From NCBI RefSeq assembly GCF_900103345.1, contig NZ_LT629702.1, positions 5,929,501-5,993,500 on the forward strand: a DNA stretch of 64,000 nt, written 5' to 3'. The position numbers and the translations under genes were made by a program. This document shows positions 8,747 through 18,409 of this stretch, piece after piece (the stretch's first letter is position 1; the number at the start of each line of letters is the position of its first letter). Below the pieces are notes generated by a model that saw only the letters and a list, made by a program, of their open reading frames with translations, had not been told where the DNA came from and did not search any database. The stretch is from Pseudomonas azotoformans (GTDB lineage Bacteria > Pseudomonadota > Gammaproteobacteria > Pseudomonadales > Pseudomonadaceae).

Positions 8747-9550
8747 TCAATGCACCACTGAATTGGTCGGCAAATGCCCCAGGCGTTCGGTCAGGCGCAG
8801 GCGCTGGATCGGGTCTTCGCTGAGCATCAGCGCGTGTTCCAGGTCGAAACGCTCGGCGTTGGGGCAGTCCAGGCGCTGGTACAGGCTGGCCCGCGCCAAA
8901 TAATCGGCGGCGCTGGCATTGCCCAGTTCCAGCACACGTTCGGCGTCGACCAGGGCCTCGAGCGGAGCGTCGTTGGACAAGTGCAATTGCCGCAGGTTAC
9001 GTGACAGCCGCTGCAGGATCGAACGCGGGTCGGCGGTGTGCAGGTGGTCGGCCTGCAGCTTGAGGTTGGGGCCGTACTGGCGTTGCAGCAGGTCGCGGCA
9101 ATCATTGGGATACAGGCGCCGGCCGCCGCACGGGTCCAACAGGTGATCGGCACCGGGTACGCGCAGCAGGAAATGCCCGGGGAAGTTCACGCCGACCATG
9201 GGGATATCCATCCGTCGCGCCAGTTCCATGGCGATCAGCCCCATCGCCAGCGGTTGTCCGCGCTTGCGTTGCAACACCTTGTCCAGCAAGGCAGCCGCGG
9301 GGCGCAGCGGGGTGAATTCATCCTGGGCAAACCCCAGGTCATTCAGGCGCCGCAGCAGCGGTTGACCGAGTTCATCCGCCGGCAGCATGGGCATGCCGAT
9401 GCTCACCTGTTGGTGCAGCAGCGTCAGTTCTTGCAGGACCACTGACGGCTGCACCGCCGGGTCATGCTCGGCAGCAATCCACAGCGCCGCTTCAAACAGC
9501 GCGGGCGGGGAGCGTTCCAGGCAGGCGAAAAAGGCTTTGCGGGGGTTCAT
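8747..9550 (-). CDS. SirB1-family protein (transglutaminase-like plus helical repeats)
   Basis: 267 residues. The central region LLDKVLQRKRGQPLAMGLIAMELARRMDIPMVGVNFPGHFLLRV is the SirB1/transglutaminase-like core; the C-terminal third (about residues 190-260, EALVDAERVLELGNASAADYLARASLYQRLDCPNAERFDLEHAL) reads as TPR-like helical repeats. The molecular function of the family is unknown. Single gene, convergent with the MFS gene. Confidence 0.75.
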   Translation of the reverse strand: MNPRKAFFACLERSPPALFEAALWIAAEHDPAVQPSVVLQELTLLHQQVSIGMPMLPADELGQPLLRRLNDLGFAQDEFTPLRPAAALLDKVLQRKRGQPLAMGLIAMELARRMDIPMVGVNFPGHFLLRVPGADHLLDPCGGRRLYPNDCRDLLQRQYGPNLKLQADHLHTADPRSILQRLSRNLRQLHLSNDAPLEALVDAERVLELGNASAADYLARASLYQRLDCPNAERFDLEHALMLSEDPIQRLRLTERLGHLPTNSVVH

Positions 9551-9737
9551 TGCGTTCTCCGGCGGATGCCCCCGTTTTAGCCTTGCTGGGAATTTTCGTC
9601 CAGTGGCTTGGGAAATATCCTGCGCTCTTATGTCGCAAGTCCTACGAAATTGAACGGCTTATTCCAGCGTATTCCGGCAGTTTTCTACCGCAAGCCTATA
9701 CTTGGCCCACTACCAGAAGTGACTCGGGAGCTTGACG

Positions 9738-10757
9738 ATGTTTGCTCTCATGCACAGCACCCGCCTTGAATCGCTGCACTTGAGCGTCGACCCGGTCACC
9801 GGGCTGAAGGCGGTCATTGCCATCCATAACAGCCGCCTGGGGCCCGCCCTCGGTGGCTGTCGCTTCCTCTCCTATCCCGACGACGAAAGTGCCGTGGCGG
9901 ATGCCGCGCGCCTGGCCCAGGGCATGAGCTACAAGGCTGCCCTGGCCGGTTTGCCGGTGGGCGGTGGCACCGCCGTGATCCTGCGTCCCGCCCATGTGGA
10001 AAGTCGTGCCGCCTTGTTTGAAGCCTTCGGCCGTTGCATCGAACAGCTCGACGGACGCTACATCACCGCCATCGACAGCGGCACTTCGGTGGCCGACATG
10101 GACTGCATCGCCCAGCACACCCGCTACGTCACCAGCACCACCGCTGCGGGCGACCCTTCGCCGCACGCCGCCATGGGCGTGTTCGCCGGCATCCGCACCA
10201 CCGCCATGGCGCGCCTGGGCAGTGACAACCTCGAAGGCTTGCGTGTCGCCATCCAGGGCCTGGGCAACGTCGGCTTCGCCCTGGCCGAACAGCTGCATGC
10301 GGCCGGCGCCGAACTGCTGGTGAGCGACATCGACCACGGCAAGGTGCAACTGGCCATGGAGCAACTGGGCGCACACCCCATCGCCAATGACGCCTTGCTC
10401 AGCACGCCGTGCGACATCCTCGCCCCCTGCGGCCTTGGCGCCGTGTTCAACCGCCAGAGCGTCGGCCAACTGCGCTGCGCCGCCGTGGCCGGTTCTGCCA
10501 GTGCCCAACTGACCCACCTGGACAACGCCGATCAACTGGAAGCGCGCGGTATCCTTTACGCACCGGACTACGTGATCAACTCGGGAGGGCTGATCTACGT
10601 GGCCCTCAAACACAGCGGTGCCGAGTTGCCGTCCATCACCGCGCACCTGTCCAACATCGGCACGCGCCTTACCGAAATCTTCGCCCACGCCCAGGCCGAA
10701 AAACGCTCACCCGCCCGGGTGGCCGACGAACTCGCCGAGCGCCTGCTTTACCAATAG
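9738..10757 (+). CDS. ldh: Leucine/valine dehydrogenase-like protein with altered catalytic motif
   Basis: 339 residues from the ATG at 9738 (an in-frame TTG at 9732 is less likely). The N-terminal ELFV dehydrogenase dimerisation domain (LGPALGGCRFLSYPDDESAVADAARLAQGMSYKAALAGLPVGGG) precedes a Rossmann domain (VAIQGLGNVGFALAEQLHAAGAELLVSDID). The family oxidatively deaminates branched-chain amino acids with NAD. The substrate-binding Lys in MSYKAA is present, but the position of the usual catalytic Lys in GGGK is Thr here (GGGTAVI, codon ACC). Activity is therefore doubtful until tested. A strong hairpin terminator follows. Confidence 0.8.
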   Translation: MFALMHSTRLESLHLSVDPVTGLKAVIAIHNSRLGPALGGCRFLSYPDDESAVADAARLAQGMSYKAALAGLPVGGGTAVILRPAHVESRAALFEAFGRCIEQLDGRYITAIDSGTSVADMDCIAQHTRYVTSTTAAGDPSPHAAMGVFAGIRTTAMARLGSDNLEGLRVAIQGLGNVGFALAEQLHAAGAELLVSDIDHGKVQLAMEQLGAHPIANDALLSTPCDILAPCGLGAVFNRQSVGQLRCAAVAGSASAQLTHLDNADQLEARGILYAPDYVINSGGLIYVALKHSGAELPSITAHLSNIGTRLTEIFAHAQAEKRSPARVADELAERLLYQ

Positions 10758-10770
10758 CCAGGTATTAAAA

Positions 10771-10797
10771 AGGCCCTGAACCAAAGATTCAGGGCCT
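10771..10797. terminator. Bidirectional hairpin terminator between ldh and yebG
   Basis: Perfect 10-bp stem AGGCCCTGAA / TTCAGGGCCT with a 7-nt loop. An A tract on the left serves as the U tract for yebG transcripts from the minus strand; a short T run follows on the right. It lies between converging genes. Confidence 0.85.
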
Positions 10798-10811
10798 GTT
10801 CAATTCGGGCT

Positions 10812-11072
10812 TTATTCCGCCGCTGCGTTCAGCAACTCGGACAATGCGTCCGGCTGGCTCTTGAACGCCTTGGCAAACACATCGCGGTTCTTCGCCATGT
10901 AGATCCCGGCTTCTTCCACCTGCTGCTCGCTCAGGGACGGCACGGCTTTTTGCAACACTTCTGCGAGCAACTCAGCGAGTTCAAGCATCTTGTCATGACG
11001 GTCAGCTTCGGCTTTATCCATGAACAAACGCTCCAGATCTCGGCTGCTGCGGTATACCACTTCGACGGCCAT
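10812..11072 (-). CDS. yebG: YebG-family SOS protein
   Basis: 86 residues, starting MAVEVVYRSSRDLERLFMDKAEADRHDKMLELAELL, which matches the YebG family (E. coli YebG is about 96 residues). YebG is a small DNA-damage-induced protein of unclear biochemical role. The upstream region carries a perfect CTGT-N8-ACAG LexA box, which supports both the identity and SOS control. Single gene ending at the shared terminator. Confidence 0.9.
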   Translation of the reverse strand: MAVEVVYRSSRDLERLFMDKAEADRHDKMLELAELLAEVLQKAVPSLSEQQVEEAGIYMAKNRDVFAKAFKSQPDALSELLNAAAE

Positions 11073-11115
11073 TCACCACCTCACATGCCTTCACGATAGT
11101 TGTCTTTTGCGACTA

Positions 11116-11131
11116 CTGTATTTATATACAG
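11116..11131. promoter_or_regulatory. LexA box upstream of yebG
   Basis: CTGTATTTATATACAG matches the gamma-proteobacterial LexA consensus CTGT-N8-ACAG exactly, with an AT-rich centre. It lies 44 bp upstream of the yebG ATG. Confidence 0.9.
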
Positions 11132-11320
11132 CTAAAAGGGTAAGCCAAACCGTGGGGTTTGGGTAGCAGTTTTTTAATGTAGTCGGGAAATACGGGATTG
11201 GAGTGCCTCATATCACCCCGCCATCATCTTATACCCGTCCCTGGCCTTTTTTCTGCATGCAGAACAACCGTCACGTCCAACCCGCATTATCCGGTCGAGT
11301 CGACCTAAGGAAGCATCATC

Positions 11321-11809
11321 GTGAAAATCAACTGGGCCGAAAGGCTGCGCCAGCAAGTACACGGGCTGGCCGAGTCCCTGGGTAACCTGTTCGTCGAGTC
11401 GTTCCACTACCTGGCGCTGTTCGCCATTGGTGCGGTGACGGCCTGGGCGGCGGTGATGGAGTTTCTGGGGATGCTGGAGAACGGGCATATCAAGATCGAT
11501 GACATCTTGCTGCTGTTCATCTACTTGGAATTGGGCGCGATGGTGGGGATTTACTTCAAGACCAACCACATGCCGGTACGCTTCCTGATCTACGTGGCGA
11601 TCACCGCGCTGACGCGTCTGCTGATCTCCAACGTGTCCCACCACAACCCGCCGGATGTCGGCATCATCTACTTGTGCGGCGGGATTCTGCTGCTGGCGTT
11701 CTCGATCCTGGTGGTGCGCTACGCCTCGTCGGCGTTCCCCTCTGTGAAGGTCGAAGGCCCGCGTCGCAAGGGCGAGGCGAGCCTGGAAACCGAGAAGGGC
11801 GAGCTTTAA
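11321..11809 (+). CDS. psiE: PsiE-family phosphate-starvation-inducible membrane protein
   Basis: 162 residues starting at GTG (11321) behind AAGGAAG. Four hydrophobic segments (about residues 28-50, 60-78, 84-105, 112-132), with motifs IDDILLLFIYLELGAMVGIYFKTNHMPVRFLIYVAITALTRLLI characteristic of PsiE. The family responds to phosphate starvation in enteric bacteria; its role is unknown. The C-terminus is hydrophilic (RRKGEASLETEKGEL). Its last four bases overlap the end of the convergent DUF3509 gene. Confidence 0.88.
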   Translation: MKINWAERLRQQVHGLAESLGNLFVESFHYLALFAIGAVTAWAAVMEFLGMLENGHIKIDDILLLFIYLELGAMVGIYFKTNHMPVRFLIYVAITALTRLLISNVSHHNPPDVGIIYLCGGILLLAFSILVVRYASSAFPSVKVEGPRRKGEASLETEKGEL

Positions 11810-12120
11810 AGCCCGACGCTGAAGGGCAGGGTGCGGGTAGGCGGCCGCTGGAGCACTTTGTGGTCGCCATCCGTCATCACCGTGAGGATGTCCAAGGCGC
11901 TGTGGCCCTGCTCGATGGCGATGCCGAACTGGATGCTTTGCACCAGGCGCTTGAGTCGCTTTGGATCGTTGCGTTGTTCGGCGCTGATCATGCGTTTGGC
12001 GACCACGCCTTGTTCGTTGGAGAGGGTCAGCATGATGCTGCCGTCCAACCGTTGGATGCTCAGGTTGACACGGTATTCTGGCGTGAAGGTGTCGGTGATG
12101 ATCTGAAAAGGATTGTCCAT
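11806..12120 (-). CDS. DUF3509 domain protein
   Basis: 104 residues (MDNPFQIITDTFTPEYRVNLSIQRLDGSIMLTLSNEQGVVAKRMISAEQR...). It matches the small Pseudomonas-restricted DUF3509 family; no catalytic motif, membrane segment or signal peptide is visible. Function unknown. It converges on psiE with a 4-bp overlap of the 3' ends. Confidence 0.75.
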   Translation of the reverse strand: MDNPFQIITDTFTPEYRVNLSIQRLDGSIMLTLSNEQGVVAKRMISAEQRNDPKRLKRLVQSIQFGIAIEQGHSALDILTVMTDGDHKVLQRPPTRTLPFSVGL

Positions 12121-12294
12121 GGTGCGTTACCGCCTGATAAGAACATGCAGTCATTGACGACCGGTATCGGGATTAGTTCGCGTTGCCTGACCACCGGCCA
12201 CTCCGTCGCTGAGGTTTCACAAGGTCCGTTTGCCTCATGAGCTGTACAGCAAAGGCCGTGCCGTGTGGTGATCTATCAGCCAATGAGGTCTCAA

Positions 12295-12383
12295 TGTGGG
12301 AGCGGGCTTGCTCGCGAAAGCGGTCCTTCAGCCAAGTATTTATTGACTGACACACCGCTTTCGCGAGCAAGCCCGCTCCCACA
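12295..12383. repeat. REPIN (GTGGGAGCGGGCTTGCTCGCGAA class)
   Basis: TGTGGGAGCGGGCTTGCTCG at the left and its inverse CGAGCAAGCCCGCTCCCACA at the right flank about 49 bp. The 89-bp element lies between the DUF3509 gene and the end of the serine transporter gene. Confidence 0.88.
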
Positions 12384-12406
12384 CTGTATCGGCGTTGTGG
12401 GCTATT

Positions 12407-13693
12407 TCAGGGCAGTACCGAGAAAACGATCGCTGACAGCGCAATCAAGCCGATCACCACCACAAACAGGTTCGACAGCTGGCCCGAATACTGGCGCAGA
12501 GCTGGCACGCGGCGGATTGCATACATCGGCATCAGGAACAGAAGGCACGCGATGATCGGCCCGCCCATGGTCTCGATCATGCCCAGGATGCTCGGGTTGA
12601 AGGTGGCTACGGCCCAGCAGGTGAGTACCATGAGCAGCGCGGTGCAGCGTTCCAGCCATTTGGCCGACATCGAACGGTTACGCCCGCGCAGGGATTTGAC
12701 GATCATGCCCTGGAAGCCTTCGCTGGCGCCGATGTAATGGCCGAGGAAGGACTTGGTGATGGCCACCAGCGCGATCAGCGGCGCGGCGTAGGCGATCACC
12801 GGGGTCTGGAAGTGGTTGGCCAGGTACGACAGGATCGAGATGTTCTGCGCCTTGGCCGCTGCCAGGTCGGCCGGCGACAGTGCCAGTACGCAACTGAAAC
12901 AGAAGAACATCACGGTCAGGACCATCATGCCGTGGGCGGTGGCCAGGATGCCGCTGCTTTTACGCTCGGCCTGCGCGCCATACACGCGTTTCTGGTCGAC
13001 GGCGAAGGCGGAGATGATCGGTGAATGGTTGAACGAAAACACCATCACCGGGATCGCCAGCCACAGGGTCTTGAAGAACAGCGGCAGGGGCATGCCCTCG
13101 TTGGCGGAAGCGAAGAACGCACCGTTCCAGTTGGGGATCAGGCTCACGGCCAGCAACAACAAGGCGGCAACGAACGGGTACACCAGCACGCTCATCGCCT
13201 TGACGATCACGCCCTGGCCGCAACGCACGATGGCCATGAGGCCGAGGATCAGCACCAGCGACAGGATCGCCCGGGGCGGCGGGGTCATGTGCAGTTGGTG
13301 TTCCATGAAGCTGCCGAGGGTATTGGTCAGCGCCACGCTGTACACCAGCAGGATCGGGAAGATGGCGAAGAAATACAGCAGGGTGATCAGCTTGCCCGCG
13401 CCGACGCCGAAGTGTTCTTCGACCACCTCGGTGATATCGCCGGATTTGCCTGACAACACAAAGCGCGTCAACCCACGGTGGGCGAAGAAGGTCATCGGGA
13501 AGGCCAGCAGTGCCAGCACGATCAGTGGCCAGAAGCCGCCGACGCCGGCATTGATCGGCAGGAACAGGGTGCCCGCGCCGATGGCGGTGCCGTAGAGGCC
13601 GAGCATCCAGGTGGTGTAATGTTGGGTCCAGCCGGTGGTCACGGTTGCTTCTACAGCAGGGTTTTCTACGGCAGGTGTACGTACATCGGTCAT
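12407..13693 (-). CDS. Serine/threonine transporter (HAAAP/STP family, SdaC-like)
   Basis: 428 residues from the ATG at 13693 with GAGG upstream; a frame open to 13813 overlaps sdaA and is not used. About 11 membrane segments; opening motif MLGLYGTAIGAGTLFLPINAGVGGFWPL is that of the hydroxy/aromatic amino acid permease family. It lies 61 bp behind the L-serine dehydratase gene on the same strand, so serine uptake and deamination form one operon. Serine is the likely substrate by context. Confidence 0.9.
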   Translation of the reverse strand: MTDVRTPAVENPAVEATVTTGWTQHYTTWMLGLYGTAIGAGTLFLPINAGVGGFWPLIVLALLAFPMTFFAHRGLTRFVLSGKSGDITEVVEEHFGVGAGKLITLLYFFAIFPILLVYSVALTNTLGSFMEHQLHMTPPPRAILSLVLILGLMAIVRCGQGVIVKAMSVLVYPFVAALLLLAVSLIPNWNGAFFASANEGMPLPLFFKTLWLAIPVMVFSFNHSPIISAFAVDQKRVYGAQAERKSSGILATAHGMMVLTVMFFCFSCVLALSPADLAAAKAQNISILSYLANHFQTPVIAYAAPLIALVAITKSFLGHYIGASEGFQGMIVKSLRGRNRSMSAKWLERCTALLMVLTCWAVATFNPSILGMIETMGGPIIACLLFLMPMYAIRRVPALRQYSGQLSNLFVVVIGLIALSAIVFSVLP

Positions 13694-13754
13694 CGTTATT
13701 GCCTCGTTATTATTTTTGCGCGGGCTCACGTTGGGGCAGGTAGCAGTGCTCCGA

Positions 13755-15131
13755 TCAGCACTCCACCCAGCTGACCGCCAGGCCACCCCGTGAAGTTTCT
13801 TTGTATTTGTCATGCATATCGGCGCCGGTATCGCGCATGGTGCGGATCACCCGGTCGAGGGAAATGAAGTGCTTGCCGTCACCGCGCAGGGCCATTTGCG
13901 TGGCGTTGATCGCCTTGACGGCGGCGATGGCGTTGCGCTCGATGCACGGCACTTGCACCAGGCCGCCGACAGGGTCGCAGGTAAGGCCCAGGTTATGTTC
14001 CAGGCCGATCTCGGCGGCGTTTTCCAGCTGCTCGGGGGTTGCACCGAGCACGTCCGCCAAGCCGGCGGCGGCCATGGCGCAGGCCGAGCCGACTTCGCCC
14101 TGGCAGCCGACTTCGGCGCCGGAGATGGAGGCGTTTTTCTTGCACAGGATGCCGACGGCGGCGGCAGCCAGGAAGAAATTGACCACATCGTCGTCGGACG
14201 CGTCGGCATTGAACTTCATGTAGTAATGCAGCACGGCCGGGATGATTCCGGCGGCGCCGTTGGTCGGCGCGGTGACCATGCGCCCGCCGGCGGCGTTTTC
14301 TTCGTTGACGGCGAGGGCGAACAGGTTGACCCATTCCATCGCCGACAAGGTGGAGGTGATGACATTCGGCTTGCCGATTTCCAACAGGCTGCGGTGCAGT
14401 TTCGCGGCGCGACGCGGCACGTCCAGGCCACCCGGCAGGATGCCTTCATCGCGCAGGCCTTGCTCCACGCATTCGCGCATCACCGACCAGATATGCAGCA
14501 GGCCGCTGCGGATATCTGCATCGCTGCGCCATGCGCGTTCGTTGGCCATCATCAGTTCGGAAACCCGCAGGCCGTGCTTGTTGCACAAGGCCAGCAGCTC
14601 GACGGCGCTGGAGAAGTCGTAGGGCAATTGCACATCGCTGGTCGGCGCAATGCCCGAGGCTGCTTCCGCCGCTTCGATAATGAAACCACCGCCCACCGAG
14701 TAGTAGGTTTGCTCACTGAGCAGGCCGTTTTCGCCGTAGGCGTGCAGGGACATGGCGTTGGGGTGGTAGGGCAGGCTCTCGTCCAACAGCAGGAGGTCGG
14801 TGTGCCAGTTGAAGGCAATCTCCTGTTGGCCCGCGAGCATTAGGCGGCCGGATTCGCGCAGTTGCTGGATACGGGCATTGATCGAGGTGGGATCGACAGT
14901 GTCCGGCCACTCGCCCATCAAGCCCATTACGCAGGCGCGATCGGTGGCATGGCCGACGCCGGTGGCGGACAGCGAGCCATACAAGCGCACCTCCACACGG
15001 TGAGTGTGGTTCAGCAGTTGTTGGTCGATCAGGGCCTGGGCAAAGGTCGCCGCCGCGCGCATGGGGCCGACGGTATGGGAGCTGGAAGGGCCGATGCCCA
15101 CCTTGAATAGATCAAAAACACTGATAGCCAT
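13755..15131 (-). CDS. sdaA: L-serine ammonia-lyase, single-chain, iron-sulfur type
   Basis: 458 residues, typical for the fused beta-alpha form. It converts L-serine to pyruvate and ammonia. The N-terminal beta domain has [24 protein letters not shown]; the alpha domain has [13 protein letters not shown], the [23 protein letters not shown] segment and [16 protein letters not shown], containing the cysteines for the 4Fe-4S cluster. First gene of the operon with the serine transporter; a LysR regulator is divergent 137 bp away. Confidence 0.96.
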   Translation of the reverse strand: MAISVFDLFKVGIGPSSSHTVGPMRAAATFAQALIDQQLLNHTHRVEVRLYGSLSATGVGHATDRACVMGLMGEWPDTVDPTSINARIQQLRESGRLMLAGQQEIAFNWHTDLLLLDESLPYHPNAMSLHAYGENGLLSEQTYYSVGGGFIIEAAEAASGIAPTSDVQLPYDFSSAVELLALCNKHGLRVSELMMANERAWRSDADIRSGLLHIWSVMRECVEQGLRDEGILPGGLDVPRRAAKLHRSLLEIGKPNVITSTLSAMEWVNLFALAVNEENAAGGRMVTAPTNGAAGIIPAVLHYYMKFNADASDDDVVNFFLAAAAVGILCKKNASISGAEVGCQGEVGSACAMAAAGLADVLGATPEQLENAAEIGLEHNLGLTCDPVGGLVQVPCIERNAIAAVKAINATQMALRGDGKHFISLDRVIRTMRDTGADMHDKYKETSRGGLAVSWVEC

Positions 15132-15268
15132 GCTAAAGCCTTACAAGCAATGGAGTAGGAATCGCTGCCATGTTTTGTAGGACGAGCGCAATTGGCGCGA
15201 TACTGAGCCTCTGGAACGGCACTGACCAACGAATTATCCTAAGAAACCCTTTAGCAGGACTAAACGCT

Positions 15269-16216
15269 ATGACTCGGCCCCTTCATGGCCAGACGTATGT
15301 CTGGCTGCACGTTTTTTCCTGTGCGGCACGGCATTTGTCGTTCACCCGCTGCGCCGAAGAACTGCACATCACGCCGGGCGCAGTGAGCCAGCAGATCCGC
15401 CAATTGGAGGAGCGTTTGGGTTTCCGCTTGTTTCATCGGCGCGCCCGTGGCGTGGAGCTGAGTGCCGAGGGGCAGCGCCTGGCCGCCACGGTGGGTGAGG
15501 CCTACGGCAGCATCGATGCCGAATTGCAGCGGTTGGACGCGGGCATGATCAGTGGCACCTTGCGCCTGCGCTCGATCCCGTCGTTTCTCGGCAAATGGTT
15601 GACCCCGCGTTTGCCGCGCCTGCAGCAGCGCTTTCCGGATATCCAATTGCGCATGGTCGCCGAGGACAGCAGCATCGCCCTGCATGAAGGCGACTTCGAC
15701 CTGGCCATCGATTTGAATGACGGCAGCTACCCCGGACTGTTATCCACAGCCTTGTTGGACGAGCAGATTTTCCCGGTGTGTGCGCCGAGCCTGCTGCGCG
15801 GTCGCCCACCGCTGCATGGCCCGGCCGACCTGGTGCATTTCCCGTTGCTGCATGACATCACCGCCTGGCGTGGGAGTTATGAGTATGCGGAGTGGGAGTT
15901 TTACCTGAATGCCATCGGCTACCACGACGCCGATGTGCGCCGTGGCCACACCTTCAATCGCAACCACCTGACCATCGAAGCCGCCATCGCCGGCATGGGC
16001 GTGGCGATTGCGCGCCGTACCTTGCTCAACGATGAATTGGAGCGCGGCACCTTGATCGTGCCCTTCGGCCTGGCCGTGCCTAACCATAAACGCTACGTGT
16101 TGCTGTATGCGCCGGGTGCGCTGAGCCATCCGGGCGTGCGTGCGGTGCATGATTGGCTGGTGGAAGAAGCGGAGATTTTTCGCGGTTTGCACCCGTTGGG
16201 AGAGGGGCAATTGTGA
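15269..16216 (+). CDS. LysR-family regulator next to the serine catabolic operon
   Basis: 315 residues from the ATG at 15269 (AGCAGGAC upstream); the frame is open to 15170 but those residues do not look like LysR. The N-terminal helix-turn-helix FTRCAEELHITPGAVSQQIRQLEERLGFRLFHRR resembles the GcvA/DsdC branch, followed by the periplasmic-binding-like effector domain. Divergent from sdaA, so likely its regulator; serine or a related compound as effector is inference. Confidence 0.85.
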   Translation: MTRPLHGQTYVWLHVFSCAARHLSFTRCAEELHITPGAVSQQIRQLEERLGFRLFHRRARGVELSAEGQRLAATVGEAYGSIDAELQRLDAGMISGTLRLRSIPSFLGKWLTPRLPRLQQRFPDIQLRMVAEDSSIALHEGDFDLAIDLNDGSYPGLLSTALLDEQIFPVCAPSLLRGRPPLHGPADLVHFPLLHDITAWRGSYEYAEWEFYLNAIGYHDADVRRGHTFNRNHLTIEAAIAGMGVAIARRTLLNDELERGTLIVPFGLAVPNHKRYVLLYAPGALSHPGVRAVHDWLVEEAEIFRGLHPLGEGQL

Positions 16217-16428
16217 GGTTGGCTGTGCGTAAGAAGATGTAACTAACTCCCCACCCTAACAGCGTTTTTGCTCGTAGTCAGACTTAATTTGTAATGTGGG
16301 ATTTATCTTTGCAAAGGGGTTGAATTGTTCTGCGGACTGCTCAATTGTGTAATCAAGAGGTCATGGTTTCACCACCCCGGTGTCGCAGTTGTGACCTCTC
16401 GCGAGCTAGCTGAAATAAGGGAAGAACT

Positions 16429-16839
16429 ATGCAAATCCAAGTCAATAGCGATAACCATATTGAAAGCAGCATCCGACTGGAGGAGTGGGTACGTACTACC
16501 ATTGAGAGCACGCTCGAACGCTACGAAGAAGACCTGACCCGAGTGGAGGTCTACCTGCGGGATGAGAACGGTGACAAGCCCGGTCCCCACGATTTGAGTT
16601 GCCGCCTGGAAGCACGGCCAAAAGGCCATCAACCACTGTCGGTACTGCACAAGGCCGATACCCTGGAACAGGCGATCGACGGTGCGGCGACCAAGCTGGA
16701 CCATGCGTTGGAACACCTGTTTGGCAAACTGCAAGGCAAGCCGCGCGCTGCCGGGAAAGGTCTGCCGGCCAACAAAGTGAATGAGGGTGCACTTGAAGCG
16801 GAGTTTGAAGAAAACCTGCAGGCGGCTATCAACAGCTGA
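16429..16839 (+). CDS. HPF/RaiA-family ribosome-associated protein
   Basis: 136 residues. The N-terminal 100 residues have the S30AE (HPF/YfiA) pattern: MQIQVNSDNHIE, then a helix (LEEWVRTTIESTLERYEEDLTRVEVYLRDENG) and a second helix (ADTLEQAIDGAATKLDHALEHLFGKL). Such proteins bind the 30S decoding region and silence or protect ribosomes. The C-terminal tail is acidic. It is a paralog-type stand-alone gene, not the rpoN-linked hpf. Ends at a clear terminator. Confidence 0.8.
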   Translation: MQIQVNSDNHIESSIRLEEWVRTTIESTLERYEEDLTRVEVYLRDENGDKPGPHDLSCRLEARPKGHQPLSVLHKADTLEQAIDGAATKLDHALEHLFGKLQGKPRAAGKGLPANKVNEGALEAEFEENLQAAINS

Positions 16840-16869
16840 TAGCTGACAGTTCTTTCATCCCCCACCCAA

Positions 16870-16893
16870 ACGGGCCTGCACATGCAGGCCCGT
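16870..16893. terminator. Rho-independent terminator after the HPF-like gene
   Basis: ACGGGCCTGC / GCAGGCCCGT form a 10-bp stem with loop ACAT, followed by TTTCGTTTT on the plus strand. It also sits just past the 3' end of the converging efflux gene. Confidence 0.85.
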
Positions 16894-16900
16894 TTTCGTT

Positions 16901-18409
16901 TTACCGACTGTGGAAGAAATGTCGGCTCAGCAGTGCCAGCCCGCCAGCGCCGATGCCGGCAAACAGCATCGCCCAGCCGGCACCATGACGCAGTGCGGCC
17001 TGGGCCTGCGCGACGCTCACCCCCGGTACATCGAGCTTACCCGCCGCGATGTTCTGGCTGATGCCCGGCCAATCCAGCGCCGTGGCGCCCGGCAGCACAT
17101 TGGCCAGTTGATCGCTGATCCCCAGCAACAGCACCAGCCCCATCAACGCGATGTTGAGCGCCAGGGTAATCAGCCGTGCGCTCAGGTCGATGCCCGAGGC
17201 CATGCCTGCGCGGTCCGCGGACACCGAGCCCGTGGTGGTGTTGGTGGTGGGGGAGTTGGTCAGCGCCAGGCCTATGCCGGCAATGATGCAACTGGCCAGG
17301 ATCAGCAGGATGCTGGGTTGCGCCGCCCAATTGGCGGCGGCCATGGCCAGGAAACCCGCACCCATCAAACCCAGGCCCAACGGAATGATGCGCTCGGCGC
17401 CGTAGCGCAGGGCCAGGCGCTCCGCCAGCGGCGGCACCAGCAGCGTGGGCAGGGTGTAGGCGAGCAGGGCGCCGCCGCTGGTCAGCGTGTCGTAGCCCAG
17501 GCCCGCCTGGAAATACAACGGCAGGTAGATCATGAACGGCCAGAAGCTGAAGTTCATGCCGATGGAACCCATCAAGGCGCCATTGAAGCGCTGGATGCGG
17601 AACACCGAGAAGTCGAACATCGGGTGGGCGCTGCGTCGCTCAACGACGATGAACAGCAGCAACCCGGCCACCGCCAATCCCGCCCAGCCGAGCATGACCG
17701 GTGTGCCAAAACCGTTCTCGGTGCCCTGGGTGATGAAATAGACCAGCGCGAACACCGACAGCGTCAAGGTGAGCATACCGGCGATGTCCAGGCGATGGCC
17801 GGCCGGGTCACGGGACTCCTGCACGCTGACATGCAACAGCACCAGGGTGAACAGGGTGAGCGGTACATGCACCAGGAACACCCAGCGCCAGTCCGCCACT
17901 GCCAGGATCAACGCCCCCACCATCGGCCCGAAGCCCAGGCCCACGCCGGCGATTACGCCCCAGATTGCGAACGCCCGTGCCCGCGCCGCCGGTTCGCGGA
18001 ACAGGTGCGACAGAATCGCGAACTGGCAAATCATCATCGCCCCGGCGCCCACGCCCTGGACGAAGCGTGCGGCAATCAGCGTCGGCGCATCGTTTGCCAG
18101 CCCACACGCCAGCGAAGCCAGCCCGAACAGCCACAGGCATAGCACCAACATGCGCTTGCGGCCAAAACGATCGGCCAGGGTACCGGCTGCCATCAACACA
18201 CTGGTACAGGCCAGGGTGTAGGCATTCATGATCCATTGGGCATCCTGGAAACCTGTGCCCAGTTGCTGTTCCAACGTGGGCAGGATCACCGGCACGCTGG
18301 AGATCTCCAGGCCGAACATCAGGGCGACAAGGCATACGGCGGTGAGGGCGAGGCCGTTTCTGGCGGAGCGGAGTGGGTTGACGGCCGATAACGTGGCGGC
18401 GGGTGGCAT
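16901..18409 (-). CDS. MFS drug efflux transporter, DHA2 (EmrB/QacA) family
   Basis: 502 residues with about 14 membrane segments. Motifs LMFGLEISSVPVILPTLEQQLGTGFQDAQWIMNAYTLACTSVLMAAGTLADRFGRKR and RFVQGVGAGAMM are those of proton-coupled multidrug exporters. Start ATG at 18409 behind AGGAGA. No membrane fusion partner is adjacent. Divergent from a LysR regulator 104 bp away, which probably controls it; the exported compound is unknown. Confidence 0.9.
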   Translation of the reverse strand: MPPAATLSAVNPLRSARNGLALTAVCLVALMFGLEISSVPVILPTLEQQLGTGFQDAQWIMNAYTLACTSVLMAAGTLADRFGRKRMLVLCLWLFGLASLACGLANDAPTLIAARFVQGVGAGAMMICQFAILSHLFREPAARARAFAIWGVIAGVGLGFGPMVGALILAVADWRWVFLVHVPLTLFTLVLLHVSVQESRDPAGHRLDIAGMLTLTLSVFALVYFITQGTENGFGTPVMLGWAGLAVAGLLLFIVVERRSAHPMFDFSVFRIQRFNGALMGSIGMNFSFWPFMIYLPLYFQAGLGYDTLTSGGALLAYTLPTLLVPPLAERLALRYGAERIIPLGLGLMGAGFLAMAAANWAAQPSILLILASCIIAGIGLALTNSPTTNTTTGSVSADRAGMASGIDLSARLITLALNIALMGLVLLLGISDQLANVLPGATALDWPGISQNIAAGKLDVPGVSVAQAQAALRHGAGWAMLFAGIGAGGLALLSRHFFHSR

